Source of the DNA: Bryum argenteum
Taxonomy: Eukaryota; Streptophyta; Bryopsida; Bryales; Bryaceae
Direction of reading: 5' to 3'
Assembly (NCBI GenBank): GCA_037043015.1
Contig: CM073330.1
Coordinates: 10,806,512-10,870,511, forward strand
DNA length: 64,000 nucleotides
Positions 23,525 through 35,420 of the stretch are shown here, piece by piece; the first letter of the stretch is position 1, and the number at the start of each line of letters is the position of its first letter. Under the pieces are notes generated by a model that made no database searches, had not been told where the DNA came from, and saw only the letters and a program-made list of their open reading frames with translations. Position numbers and translations under genes: made by a program.

Positions 23525-25829
23525 CGAGCGTGGATGGAGCGCATGATTCGACAGAAACTCCTCCCCATAGAATCAAAGGCAAGCACTTGACCTCGCAATT
23601 GATGCAGCTGAAATTTTCAATTTCAAATAAACAAACACTTTTTATTTGAATGTGGCCGGGTGGGTGCCAGAGACCAAATCGTCCGTGGAGATTGCTGGGC
23701 GAGTGCCGAAGCAACTCACCATCAGTTTGATCAGAAAATAGTAGGCGCGGTTTGCTTCGAAGTGCGTGCAGGCTCAACGTTCGTGAGGCAATCTGGGTTT
23801 TTTTTGCTCTGCATCGAAGTACGAGCCCAACGTTCAATTTTGGTGCGCCACCTCGCGCGCTTTGGGTTCTGCTTTGAAGCCTGGGGCCTTTTCTACTGTG
23901 TAGCTGCACACAACTGACAGTTTTGGATTTGGATTAGGGCCCCCAAGAGTGACTTTAACTCGAAGACTTTGGGTAAGCGTACTTTGAGGCTTCTGATTCA
24001 TGGATTCGTGAGTTTTAGGGCAGAAGCAAAAAACTACGGCAGGGTGACAGTCTTTAATGCCTTCAGGAGGGGGCGAACTATTTAGTGTTTGTCGACTTCT
24101 TCCCCTTGTACTTGAGTATTGGATTGCTGAGGGAGTCTCCTATCGTACAACAATCATGAATTCTCGTGTTTGCTAGGGGGGAAGTGAAAGGTAGGCTTTG
24201 TAGATTGGTGTTCATTTGGTGAGAGTACTGAAAATTGATAAGCTTTTAAAAATCAATGAGTGCCATGGAGTATGGTCTAGGGTTGTCTTAATGGCTTTAA
24301 TGTATCAAGGGTAATTATTTTTTTATTTGAGTGGTTAAGGGCACAATCACGTCTCTAAATTCAAAAGTTCAAAAATCTCTCTACACTATAATTGGATATA
24401 TTTTTGTGAATATCCATTTCTCCACGAGCCAAAAAGATAACGAGCCCTACCTTCCTTGGTCACTTCTTAGGGCGCTCCCTCCTCGCTTCGCATAACGCGT
24501 TGCACGTTGCCTGTTGTTGATCGCTTCCTTGAGAGTCAGCAGCTTTTGTTGCAACACCTTTCTCGAACCTAAGTTGTAATATAATAAACATCAAGAACCA
24601 TATACATCAATTAACGAAGGTCTTTGCATGTCAAATGTTCCCTCAAACTTGACATTGATGAAAGCAGTCTTGGTCCAATGAAGTGCTTTAAGGCGAGGGG
24701 GAGTTCTTCTATCAACGTTCTTTAGTACAAAACAACACATCTTCCGCTACAGCGGCTTTAGGCTCTCAAGGAAAGCATAAATAGAGAAGTATAACCCTAT
24801 GTATGGAGGGATGAAGTGGCAGATTTCATAAGGGGTCGTGGGAAAGCGAGCCGTTTGTGCATGCAAAAGGTAGAGCCTACCGGCTTTGAATATTTTTATG
24901 CATGATGAGTTAGTTTTTCCTCTTACGATTTGAGCATATGTGAGAAGAACTTCACAATATTGTCCATTAAATCACAGTGTCTTGAAAAACAATAGAGGAG
25001 CTACTAATTGCAGCTTCAAAAGATTTTCTAGCTAATCTAATTATTGGAGATATATGTTGTTGTTTGAAATGTTAGTGTTCAGCCAGACAAAGGTTGATTT
25101 GTATAGATCTTCATACAATTGAGAACATCATAGTTGAGAAGAAGAATTTGACTTAGAATTAGCATAATCATTTTGTTTGTTCATATCGTGTTGCATGATC
25201 ATGCTTTGCACAAATAAACATTATTGTTTTGATTGTATTGTTTAGATTCTTGAATGTTGGGTATTGGTTTTGTCTGATATTAGGCTTCATATTAGGCACA
25301 TCGTATGAGAGTTTCCAATGTGGCCATGACCAACGACTCAATGTAGATCAAACTAATCATAATCTTTATTGCGTAGTGAAATGCAAGGAGTTTCCTAGCA
25401 AATGTGCGAGAGTAATGAAGTCAGTTTTTGTAGTTGTTTTAGAGCCTTTTGAGTTAGAAGGGTAGACATAGTAATAATATCAACATAGCACAAAAAAATG
25501 GTGTAGAGAGTTAAATATGAATTGTGCCTATGTTGTTCACCTCGGGAATAGGTTTTAAGGCTCGATAGTTATGTTGTTGTTATAAGATCAAATTGAGACA
25601 GCGTGAGAAGCAACAAAAGTTTTGAGCATTTTAGCATTGATGCATCTATAGCTCTACGCTTCGTTAGTGTTGAGTTTTGTCAAGCATTTGAATCTTTATG
25701 GAAATCATGTGTGCATTTATGTGTATTTTCAAATTGTTGCAATATATACCAGTATGCACCAAGCACAAGTGATTATGATTGTGTCAGTGTGCTTGCTTAC
25801 ATTCTTATTGTCAAGGTTTCTATGGCTAA
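23525..25829. other. Intergenic, upstream of the TRM-like gene
   Basis: Promoter side of the TRM-like gene to about 24000, then AT-rich sequence. No gene, RNA or bounded element recognised. Confidence 0.45.
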
Positions 25830-26310
25830 AAGTACACTCCAATCCGAATCCATCTCAAATCAATTGGTGGATGAAGAAGATATAGCTCCTCAAAAATCAT
25901 CCATTTTATTTTATTTTTCATGGTAAAAACATCATTGCAGATCCAATACCAAAATTATTTGGACCAAAATCTTCCAACTAGAAAGTTGTCAGCCTTCATC
26001 TTAAAATCATTATTTCAAAAAATCCATAAAAACATTTTTTCCCTTTGCTAAAATTGCCTTATAATGGCAAAACATGCCCCACCTTTGAAAAACCCAAAGA
26101 CAAGAGTTGCCTTGACTAAAAAGCATGCCATTTATTCATTGTATAGGTATGCAACTTTTACCACACAAAGTAGGTTTGATTTGAAACCCAACCCAATTGA
26201 TTTCCTCCAAATCGAACTCACGAAGAAAAAATTATGGCTCTTCAAAGTTTCTGCCTTTCATCCAAAATGTGGTTTTTCAACATTTCGCACGTTCAAAGGT
26301 TAAATGCACG
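25830..26310. mobile_element. Partial copy of the foldback family (right-arm part)
   Basis: Similar to 8150-8630: shared segments include GATATAGCTCCTCAAA.ATCATCCATTTT at the start, AAAACATCATTGCA.ATCCAATA, and near the end TATGGCTCTTCAAAGTTT followed by CATCCAAAATGT.GTTTTT. The terminal CACGTTCAAAGGTTAA resembles the family end. Truncated and non-coding. Confidence 0.6.
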
Positions 26311-26516
26311 ACAGTAGATCAAATCTCAAAAATGTTACTGAAACGGAGACGAAGGAAGGGACAGCTTCTCTGTGTGGCCTACTTTCTCCATCAAGTATAT
26401 TTCTTTGCAATCTCACTTGTGTATTTCATCATCCTGGCTATTTAATACGACAGCCAGTGCAGATGCATATGAAATGCACGAGTACCCCCCATGGTTTGTT
26501 GTTGTGTGAAGCCACA

Positions 26517-27565
26517 CTAACAACATGACTCGTTCGAAAGCTGCACAAACACAACACACTAAAAGAGTGCTTAAGAGGTCAAAGAGCACACCTCTATCGC
26601 GTGATCTGAACAATAAAAGTTGCTTCATCCGATGAAAATCACAAGAAATGCATTTGAATCATTACCTGGAAGAGCTTCTCCAATTCAAGCGATCTCACCA
26701 TATCAGTACACAGTCCTGCAAGGAACATCATTTTTCTCCAAACTAACAACACATAAAAATTATTCGTTTAAGAATGCACGTTAGATTCCACGAGTGTGAG
26801 ATTCTCATGTTTCTCGCACTTCGCACGATTCATACTTTGGTTCTGTAGAATCCTCTGAATAAGACATTCAAAATGATGCTCTGACAGTGAGATCACGCAG
26901 AAATGCTGAAAGTTAGCCAAGGGCATAGGTTTCTCACTAAATCCACCAACATCCAGAAATTAAAAATTGATAACTCATAGTACATACAAGTACTTATGAA
27001 CTTCAAGCTGTCCACACATCGAGGCTCCCATGGTTTTGTGAGCAGAACAGGAAAAACCACCCGAGATTCTCTGGAATCGTACAAGTACTGAAATCCTCCG
27101 ATGTTAATCTTCGATTAACATCATAATCATTTCACAAAAAAACTAAAAGATCCAGAGATTGTACAAGTTCAAATTTCTTGACGGAGTCCAGTTAAATATG
27201 ACATACTCCCGAAACCCTAACAAACTGCAAGAGCTTGGTATGAAGCGATCCAGAAACGAAAAAGAAGCAACACTCTGCCATTGAGAGTGTGAAACCCGTG
27301 AACAAGCGAGTCGGATGCCATAACAATCTCGGCCAGGTGTGAAAGTCAACAGCCACTTCGCATGAAAATAACAAAAAGGACTCATAAATCAGGCATGTTG
27401 CTTACTAAAAGCCTTGTCGTGCGCTTGCTGCTCCAAAAGAACGTGAATTCTTTCGTTCGCACAGCCGCTGCTCAATAAACACGGAGTAAACACAAGTGTT
27501 CTGAAGCAATTTTAAGAGCGACTAATGTACACATACCAGACCTTCCGCGCCAGCTTCTGCTGCAT
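26517..27565 (-). CDS. Candidate small four-exon gene, function unknown
   Basis: Four possible exons, 27537-27565, 27406-27467, 26666-26715 and 26517-26540, have GT..AG borders and compatible phases. They give a 54-residue open frame, MQQKLARKVC to LSNESCC followed by a stop. The predicted peptide is helical and charged (ERIHVLLEQQAHDKAF). I do not recognise it. It could be the 3' part of a longer gene, since the frame stays open upstream of the ATG for some codons. It could also be a gene fragment, or chance. Only a transcript or a homologue would settle it. Confidence 0.2.
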
Positions 27566-28099
27566 ATCCTTTGATACATCAGGATCAATGCAACTTCGGT
27601 AGATATTCAAGGAACAGCAAATGATCAGTTGCTTTTTCTTTTTCTAGCTTCGAAATGACAAAGTGATCAACTTCGGTGAGTATGCAGATCGCCTTGTACA
27701 GTACCCGGCAAGAGAGATATGGACTCAAGAGATATGGACACAGGCATTTTCGAACCAGAACCCTGTGAAAACTCCAATATTTGAAATGTTGTTACTCATT
27801 CAATTAAATTACTTTAACCTTTGCTACTTGGAAACAACACCTATATGTAGCTGCTCCTAGAGCCCCATGCAATTTTATGAGAAACATAATTTTTGACATC
27901 CACCTGAAGTTCACCTTGTTTTTGGCATTCTGCAAGTTGTCCATATCTCTCTTGCCAGGTACTGTACATAGAAGCAAAGATAGAGACAATTCTTGGAATG
28001 ATATCTTTATGTTTTGCAGAAAAAAGAGTTGATTCGAACTTTCAAATTTCACACCGATGAATTTCGCAATATATTCTTTTGCAAGGTTCCTGCTCAATG

Positions 28100-29405
28100 G
28101 ATACTTAACCCTTCAAATTCAAAGTCAGAGCGTGCCGCTGTGGCCAATATATTGTGTTTTTTTTTGCATATTTGCATAGTTTCTTCACTTGAATCATCCA
28201 CCTTCTCTAGCTCTTCTTTTTCTCCCGTTTCTATGAACAATATCTCTTCTTCTTCTAGATTGGCCTTGTGCTGCTCCCCCGTTTCCCTCAATGCTCATTC
28301 TAGAGCATGAAACATATCTACTTGCTCATATGTTAGCTTTACTTGTAGCTCCTTCTTACATTTTTTAGCCCAATCAATAGAAAACTCATCATTCTCTAAA
28401 ATGCATAAATTGTAAAGACATAAACAACCATAACTATATCGGGAAAATTCCGGAGTGGTATGTCAACCCGTTTCAACAATGTATGTCATCTTCCTTTCAA
28501 AATGCCAAATACTCATTCTACAACCATACGAGTGCTTCATGGTATAAGATTCAAGTGAGCCTTTCTTCTAGACACTCCTCTTCTTTCTCCTTTGAAGGGT
28601 GAGTAAAACCAAGGTCTCATAGGATATGGAGCATCGCCACTAAATTTGTAAGGTAAAAATGCACTTTTGTTCATAGTCTTCTTTCTAAGTTCAGATTTAC
28701 TAAATAATGTTCATTCTTGAATCCGTCCGGCCCATCCAAAATTATAATCCTAGAACTTGCAATTTACATCTACAACTCCTTGTAGTAAACATGAAAAGTT
28801 CCCTTTCCTACAATAAATGCTACGGGATCACTACGGGATCATGAGAAGGTGATAAAATTGGGATGTGGCTACCATCTATCACTCCTACAATAAACGGAAT
28901 GTTATGAAGTGCTTCAAAACCCTTTGCTACTTGATTCATTCAATCAAGAGTTGGTTCTTAAAAGCTCAATGGTCTCAAATCAAGAGTTGGCTATCATTCA
29001 ATAAATTCTAATTGCTTCACAACACTCTCTAACAATGATAGAAGTTGTAGTCAATCCAACCCCAAATAAAGCACCAATCATTTGCAATGAATTACTACTT
29101 ACTAATCAAGCAATTGCAATCCTACGCTCCACACTAATACTTTCTCTAAAATGTGTATCCTTCTTCTTTAAAACAGGCCCTAAAATAGTACATAAATGTT
29201 GAAATGTAGATGTACTTACCCTCATGCGTTTCTGAAACTCTAATCCAAAAAACCACCATATCTTTGATAATTCACCCTCCATCCTTGTATAATAAAAACT
29301 GCCATCATCATCATTTGGACATTTTGTTAAAAAACTGCAAGTTTTTTTCAATGTCAAAATGCCTGTGACAACATACTTCATGACCATGAAAATTGAAAGC
29401 GACAC
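28100..29405 (-). pseudogene. PIF/Harbinger (HARBI1-like) transposase relic
   Basis: Decayed DDE transposase of the PIF/Harbinger superfamily. The frame at 29106-29405 contains MRVSTSTFQHLCTILGPVLK and RESISVERRIAIA, typical of the N-terminal part of HARBI1-like nucleases. Further down, in shifting frames, come IGALFGVGLTTTSIIVRECC, a catalytic-type segment FIVGVIDGSHIPI, and PYPMRPWFYSPFKGE. A helical tail follows, with an in-frame stop near 28308. At least four frameshifts or stops break it, so no protein is made. The likely right terminus of the element near 29672-29692 reads CCATAGTGTGAATCAAACCTTA. The left terminus was not found. Confidence 0.8.
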
Positions 29406-29719
29406 AAGACTGCGTTCCCTTCTAGAATCCCTGATTAGAGACTCTAAGTGAAAATTTTGAGAAATTTGATGAATTGATTAAGAAAAAAGTAGATTGAAGC
29501 CAAACAAATGGTGTGACTTTGGACTTTGGGCTTTGCCTTTGGAGGCTTCACACTATGCTCGACCAAAGGCTCCAATTAGAATATATTATTGGCTAAATTC
29601 ACTATATTTCTTTGGACTCTCTACAAAATTTGGATTCCCAATCCCACGGCCTCTCAACTTGAAAGACCATAGTGTGAATCAAACCTTAATGATAGGAACC
29701 TTGACCAATTAAAGATGAA

Positions 29720-30150
29720 TTGAAGACAAGGCATGAATTTGAGCGCAGGTGGTCTAATTTTGAACTATTTTCCCTTAGTAAGATGTTCAACATTTTTTAC
29801 CATTGTAGGGCTACTATTTGGGCAAATATATTTTTTGATAATTTTGTTTGGTACAATAAAGTCTTTGAGATGAATATAAACAACTTTCTAGTTAGAAATG
29901 TATTGATTGCAAATTTCATGCTAAAGGTATCTTCACCTCAAAGTGAAAATGGCAGTTTTTTGCAGCTTGATTGTGACACTAAAACATTACGATCTTGCAA
30001 TCTATGAGGGCCTATGAGTTAAGTTTTAGTCCACATGACCTACAACAAGTCTATATTGTTAAGATCTGAATAGCTTATCTTTAATTTCATCTATGTCACT
30101 TTTTTCAGAAATGAGTTTTTCTCCTGAAAATACCCCATGAACGTTTACGG
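29720..30150. mobile_element. Partial copy of the foldback family (left-arm part)
   Basis: Similar to 7290-7740: shared order of CATGAATTTGAG.., a TTTACCATTGTAGGGC segment, TCAAAGTGAAAATGG, ACATTACGATCTTGCAATCTATGA and GTCCACATGA..TACAACAAG. It ends with AACGTTTACGGGTTAA, resembling the family terminus. Non-coding. Confidence 0.6.
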
Positions 30151-30819
30151 GTTAAATAATAGAAACCCATCACCTCCTCACACAAAACGAAAAAAATGGA
30201 CTATCATGAATGGTAGGACCAAGATCATCCCTACTTTTGTACACGACCATGACCACCATAAAGAAGAAAAGGAATTCACTTCCACCCTGTCAGGAAGTGC
30301 TCTAGTATTATAATCAATTCACATGGCTCTTTGCAAATAAATACACATATAGACAGGAATCATCATAAAATATAAATTCTTTCTTACACTGATGCAAAAT
30401 GACAGAGCAGCTAAAACCTTGCAGCTAAAAATAAAAAACACACTTGTCATAATATTCCTAATCACCTCATTAAAAAGATCATCAGAAACCGTATTGATAC
30501 AGTAGGAAATACAATTATACAATACAGAAGCGATGAATTATTCGGAGAAAGAGATAGCGAGGCAGCTATGGCACCTACATACTTAGGCTCCTGCCCCCCG
30601 CCGAAGAGCCCTTTTGGTTGTACACTGCCCGATTGCTGCTCTCCGCCCCGTCCAGATTGTTGCTGCAATAGCCTTTCTTCTCGATCAAACAGGTTTACTG
30701 CCGTTCTTTTCGTACAATTTTTACGTTTTCTGCGAACCTCTCTGTTTCTGACAACGCTCGCAAGATTGAAAGAGTGCTTAGAGCGGGCGATTAGAGGTTA
30801 AGTATCACAGAGCGCGATT
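30151..30819. other. Intergenic spacer
   Basis: AT-rich, then GC-richer from about 30570 where the tandem leader region of the next gene begins. No gene seen. Confidence 0.4.
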
Positions 30820-31900
30820 TTCAGAGATCGTGTTGTTGCATTGGCTTGAGTGAGCAGAACGGGAATGCAAGTAGTGTAAGTTTAGTTTCGAGGTTTGCTG
30901 AAGCTGCTCTTCTGTTCAGATTTATGCGGTAATTCTTCTATTATGTACTAAGAAGGTGTACTTTTTTTCTTCAAATAATCTTTAGCGTTTCCTGCAAACC
31001 TCTACTCTGACAATGTTCAATATAAGCCTTGTTAGATAGAGTGCGCTGGTTCTCGATTTGTACTTCATCACGGTTCTTTATTTTGGAGATCGTGTTGTTG
31101 CATTGGCTCGAGTGAGCAGAACGGGAATGCAAGTAGTGCAGGATTTAGCTTCGAGGTTATGACGACGTAGAGGCGATTTGCGAAGCTGCTCTCTCGAGGT
31201 TAATTCTCCTATTCAGCTTTCCTAGGAAGGTTTGCTCTTTTTTCCGTGTATTCTGTACGCGCTTACGTGCGTTTTGTGCAAAACTCTGCTCTGACGATGT
31301 TGTCATTGCTTGAATGAGTGTTAGACAGAGCGCGCTGGTTCTCGATTTGTACTCCACGTTACTTTTTTCCTTTGAAATCGTGTTGTTGCATCTGCGTTAG
31401 TGAGCAGAGCGGGAATGCAAGGATAAGCCTTGAGGCTAGAACAACTTCAGAGGCTGAAGTTGTTCTTTCGTACTTCGGCTATCAGATTGCTGCTGTAATT
31501 CGTCTATTTTAGCTTTCTTCTAGCTTAGTTAAGAAGGTTGCCATCATACTGTTTGCATGCTTACTTGAGTATTCTTTAAACTTCTGTTCTGAAAATGCTG
31601 TTGTTGTTGCATATGGCCTGAATGAGTGTTAGCAGTCGATAGAGGTCATGTACGAGTGGTTCTCGATTTGTTCTCCATCACGGTTTTCTTTGAGTATTCT
31701 CTAGAAGTGGAGATCGTGTTGTTGCACCGGCTTGAGTGAGCGTTACTAGCAGTGTGAGAATGCAAGTTTTGGAGAATGAGTTTCGAGGTTAGAGATGAAG
31801 CTGTCGTGCTTATCGCCTCTCTTTATTGAGCTTGAGTCTTTCGGAGTCTCGATGTTCAGGCGATGCAGAGATCGCATTGATGTAGATGGACCATTCGATT
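30820..31900 (+). repeat. Four to five degenerate ~260-330-bp tandem units upstream of the IQD-like gene
   Basis: Units share ATCGTGTTGTTGCA, GTGAGCAGA-CGGGAATGCAAG and a TTCGAGGTT / TTGAGGCT block. They recur near 30823, 31086, 31377 and 31707, with a weaker unit near 31865. Between them recur GCGCTGGTTCTCGATTTGTACT and ACTCTGACAATGTT-like segments. Several in-unit GT and AG signals suggest it may be a transcribed, spliced 5' leader of the gene starting at 33306; that is inference. Confidence 0.65.
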
Positions 31901-33305
31901 TGAGTTGGAAGGCGAGCAGTGTTTGAGGTTAGGACAATTTAAGAATGGAAAAGTTGTCTTGCTTTAGATTTGTTCTTCCATTTGGTTGTTGGAGGGATTA
32001 GTATTTGACGTGCTCACTGTCTTAGTAGCTTGCTCTGGCAATGCAGAGATCCTATCGTTGTAGATAATGTATCTGCTGTCACATTCTGCTCGAGTTATTG
32101 TTAGATTGAGAGAATTTTAGCCTGGTTTGGATAAGCCTGTGATGAGGATGACTCTGCTAATCTGCAGGTTAGGGGTCATAGAGCAGAGCATTTCGCTGCA
32201 ATGTTCACAGATCAGATGCTCTGTAATACTGGTGGGAATGTCTAAGTTTGCGCTTCGCGATTTTCCTTTTTTTTACAGTTGGAATTTGGCCGTGGAATAA
32301 GCTCTAGGCGTGGAGCTGAGCTGGTGCTGCAATGGTTGTTATAATGGAAGATTGCTACAGGTGGATTGATGGCTTCTCTCTGGATGTTGTTGTGACAATC
32401 ATTTGTTCTTAGGGTCGATCTTGTGGTCGGCCTTCAGAACGAAGCTCAAGGAAGTAAGGTAGGTCCGTCAGCCACATTCTTCTAGTCTATTCTTTTGGCG
32501 CAATATAATCGACTATGATGATTTGTCACCCTGCTGAATGCTTGTCTTTTAAAATATAGTCTTTACCCTCCTTCATTCTGGCACGCAGCCAGAGACAAGG
32601 ACGGAATGTTGCATAATTTTGAGCTGTTGGAGGCAATCTACCTCCTTGTCATAGATTGTTGCCTTGACCGTTAGGTGATCGTTGTCACTATCAGAGTTCT
32701 AGAGAATACGATGGTTCATTTGTGAGAAGCTAACGAGTACATTCCTTCACACATTTGTACAGCCGATTTTTATATATTTATTTTATTTCTGTATTGAATG
32801 ATATCATCCAAGTCTAGCAACCACTACGGTTATATTTCATATTTGGTATTTAAAGGTCTTCAATCTCACAAGTCCCTCAGGCCCTCCCTACTTCCACATG
32901 TTCACTGATTGTCAATGAAGTGGAAGTGATTTGAGCACCTTATTAACGCCGCCGAAGTTTCGCAGAATCGTTTTCGTGTTGTTGGTAGTAAAATATTCTT
33001 ACTATTACCCCTCGCTTTCCGTTGAGCAGGTATTCGAAACGAGAAGTTCGTACATTATGCTCCAAGTCGCTACATTTATGGCGAGTCCTAGTCTGCAAGT
33101 GATATCTACTTATCTCTACCCTTTCCAAGTAGTGCAAGATATTCAGTGCACCAGAGCAACTGAGGTTATGATGACCGAAGTAGAGGATTTTTCAATATCG
33201 GTGAGCAGTAGCTACGGTTCTAGATTGAAGAGGAAGAGTGGATTATAGAAATTATAATTTTTACGATGCTCGGATGAGTGTCTACGAGCATTAATATTCG
33301 GTATC
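31901..33305. other. Leader or promoter region of the IQD-like gene
   Basis: No coding exon recognised. Contains pyrimidine-rich and GT-rich stretches like those of plant leader introns. Confidence 0.4.
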
Positions 33306-35420
33306 ATGAGGAAGAAGACAACATGGGCAGCCACTGTGGTAAGAAAACAGCTGCAAACCTGCTGCCAGCATGAGACGCTCTCGCTCGAGACTGGCGAAGG
33401 GGATGACGACTTCTCTGACATCTTGGAAGTGCCCTCGGATGTTTACGTCGCCACTCCTGTCAAGGAGAGAGCTATTCCCTGTTTGCTCCGACGGAAATCC
33501 TTCAACGTGTCTCATGTCAGGAACCTTCTTACCACCCCCGAGTCCCAATCTCCTCATAGAAAATCGGTAGAATCTGCTCTACCCCTCTGTGTAGGTTCTA
33601 AGTTCAAGCCAAGGAGGCTGCAATATGTCAAGGGTACGCCAACTCTTGTGGCTCCTGTCGTGGCCATACCAATGCCACTTCCAGTGCCTCCGCGGCTGGG
33701 TGAAGCTCCCAAGGCTAAGATGCACCATAAATCCGGGCCACTGCCCATGATGATATGGAACGCTGCAATCGAGGGCTCAGACACGGAAATGAACACATCT
33801 TCTCCTGTTAAGGTGAAGAAGTACTTCTCAGGACCACTAATCCCGAGCCTAAGAAGATTACCTTCGAGTGAGTCGCCATCATCTACTGCTGCTGCCGCTG
33901 TCGCCAAGATGCAGGTGAATGGCAAGAAACCGATGCTCATGGGAGGAGGCCCATCTCCCACAAATCGATTCACGAAGCCCAAGCAAACCTTGCAGTCTCT
34001 GTTTCCAACCATTGCAACCAGCAAGCCTGATCCGGAAGGGAAGCTGAAGAAGGGTGCACAATTGGCGAAGATTACTCCCGTGCTCGAAAAGAAGGGTTCT
34101 CGTTCATTCCGTCCTTCAAGAGGAGATAGCAACCCTACCGCTCCTAGTTCAGTGGAGGTAAAGTCCAGGAGTGCCAAAGCGATGACAAGGTTGGCAAATG
34201 CCATCGGTGTTGGATCTCCAAGTATCAGAGATAATGGTGGAGGGCTTCGGAAGAGCAGGAGCTCCAGCGTGGAGGAGAGAGTCTCTGCAGCTGTAAGAAT
34301 CCAGGCTGCCATTCGTGGCTACAGGGCTCGCAAAGCATATGCTATCGAGTTGGCCCGAGCCAACAATGTAAGCGGGGAATTGACCGATGAGGAGGTTGAG
34401 GAAGCACCATCCGTCAGCACGCGGATGTCGAGAACCAACCCTAGAATTCGAAACAGTGCCCTGAATGTGAGGGTGGGGATGGAACAAGTGAGCAAGAGCT
34501 GGAATGGCAGCCTTCGCACGGCACAGGATTGTCAAGCGATTCTGAAGAGCAAGCAAGAGGCGGCTTTGAAGCGTGAGCGAGCGCTGGAGTATGCCATGTC
34601 GAGGCAAAACTGGAAAACAGGGTCGAAGTCGCAGAAAGCTGGTCCTGCGTTGGTATTGGACGATACGTTTCCAGACAAGCCCAGCTGGGTGTGGAACTGG
34701 CTGGAACGTGCTGCACGAATGGGAGCTCACAACTCCGTGAACAGGATATATGACAGTGGTTTCGACAACAATGAGCCTGTCAGTGAGAGTATCTCCGTGA
34801 AGAGCACGGTTGGGGTCACCGCAACCAACATGGAGGCTGGGAGTAGCGACGCGGACTTGGTCGTTCCCTTGACATACCCATGGCCTCTCTCGCTTAGGCA
34901 ACAACACGCTGCAGGGCTGTTGAAGAAGACGACGGCACCAGCTCGAGTTACACGACCTTCGCCGCATGTAACTTCAGAAGTTACACAACTCGGAGAGTCA
35001 CCGCTCAAGAGAACGGGGTCCGTTCAGCGTGGCAAGCCAGATCAAGGCCATTCTTCCCCTGCAGACAGTTGTGTCACCAGCCAGATGAGCGAGGAGAGAT
35101 TGTCTCCGAGCAATCCAAGGAAATTGGACTTCACTGAAGACGTTGCTCCGGTGAAGCAGTTGAACGATGGAGGAGAGAGTGTGGGTAGCTGTCCGGGGCC
35201 CTTACCCAGCTTGTACCGCTTGTACTCCCCATTTACAGGTCCAAAAACCAAATCACAGAGTGGTTTGCAGCCTAAGATGTCCAAGTCGAACTCCCTGAAA
35301 GTCAAGGCAAATCCGCAAGGATATAGTTCTGCGCAGAAGCTTGCTCCCACCGCAATCTCAGAGAGTGATTCAGATGGTACAACGGCTGCATCTGTGCGGA
35401 GACCCTTCTGGCGACCGTAG
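33306..35420 (+). CDS. IQD-like calmodulin-binding protein with a single IQ motif
   Basis: Single-exon frame of 704 residues. The N-terminus MRKKTTWAATVVRKQL resembles the IQD start (K-K-x-x-W...). Residues about 328-345, AVRIQAAIRGYRARKAYA, form one IQ motif, a Ca-independent calmodulin site. Later conserved IQD segments are present: WNGSLRTAQDCQAILKSKQE, AALKRERALEYAMSRQ (about 400-435) and PDKPSWVWNWLERAARMG (about 460-478). The basic C-terminus ends RRPFWRP. IQD proteins scaffold calmodulin on microtubules and membranes. Odd points: the usual 67-residue domain has three IQ motifs split by a conserved intron. Here the second and third IQ repeats are missing, replaced by an acidic, Ser-rich stretch (ELTDEEVEEAPSVS), and there is no intron. 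Distance from typical IQDs makes subgroup naming unsafe. Confidence 0.88.
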   Translation: MRKKTTWAATVVRKQLQTCCQHETLSLETGEGDDDFSDILEVPSDVYVATPVKERAIPCLLRRKSFNVSHVRNLLTTPESQSPHRKSVESALPLCVGSKFKPRRLQYVKGTPTLVAPVVAIPMPLPVPPRLGEAPKAKMHHKSGPLPMMIWNAAIEGSDTEMNTSSPVKVKKYFSGPLIPSLRRLPSSESPSSTAAAAVAKMQVNGKKPMLMGGGPSPTNRFTKPKQTLQSLFPTIATSKPDPEGKLKKGAQLAKITPVLEKKGSRSFRPSRGDSNPTAPSSVEVKSRSAKAMTRLANAIGVGSPSIRDNGGGLRKSRSSSVEERVSAAVRIQAAIRGYRARKAYAIELARANNVSGELTDEEVEEAPSVSTRMSRTNPRIRNSALNVRVGMEQVSKSWNGSLRTAQDCQAILKSKQEAALKRERALEYAMSRQNWKTGSKSQKAGPALVLDDTFPDKPSWVWNWLERAARMGAHNSVNRIYDSGFDNNEPVSESISVKSTVGVTATNMEAGSSDADLVVPLTYPWPLSLRQQHAAGLLKKTTAPARVTRPSPHVTSEVTQLGESPLKRTGSVQRGKPDQGHSSPADSCVTSQMSEERLSPSNPRKLDFTEDVAPVKQLNDGGESVGSCPGPLPSLYRLYSPFTGPKTKSQSGLQPKMSKSNSLKVKANPQGYSSAQKLAPTAISESDSDGTTAASVRRPFWRP

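Noticed and set aside
23660..23917. 85-codon plus-strand frame upstream of the TRM-like gene
   Set aside because: No homology, no splice context, and it lies in the likely promoter of the minus-strand gene.
33554..34967. Long minus-strand frames opposite the IQD-like gene
   Set aside because: Antisense shadows of a GC-rich coding exon; no domains.
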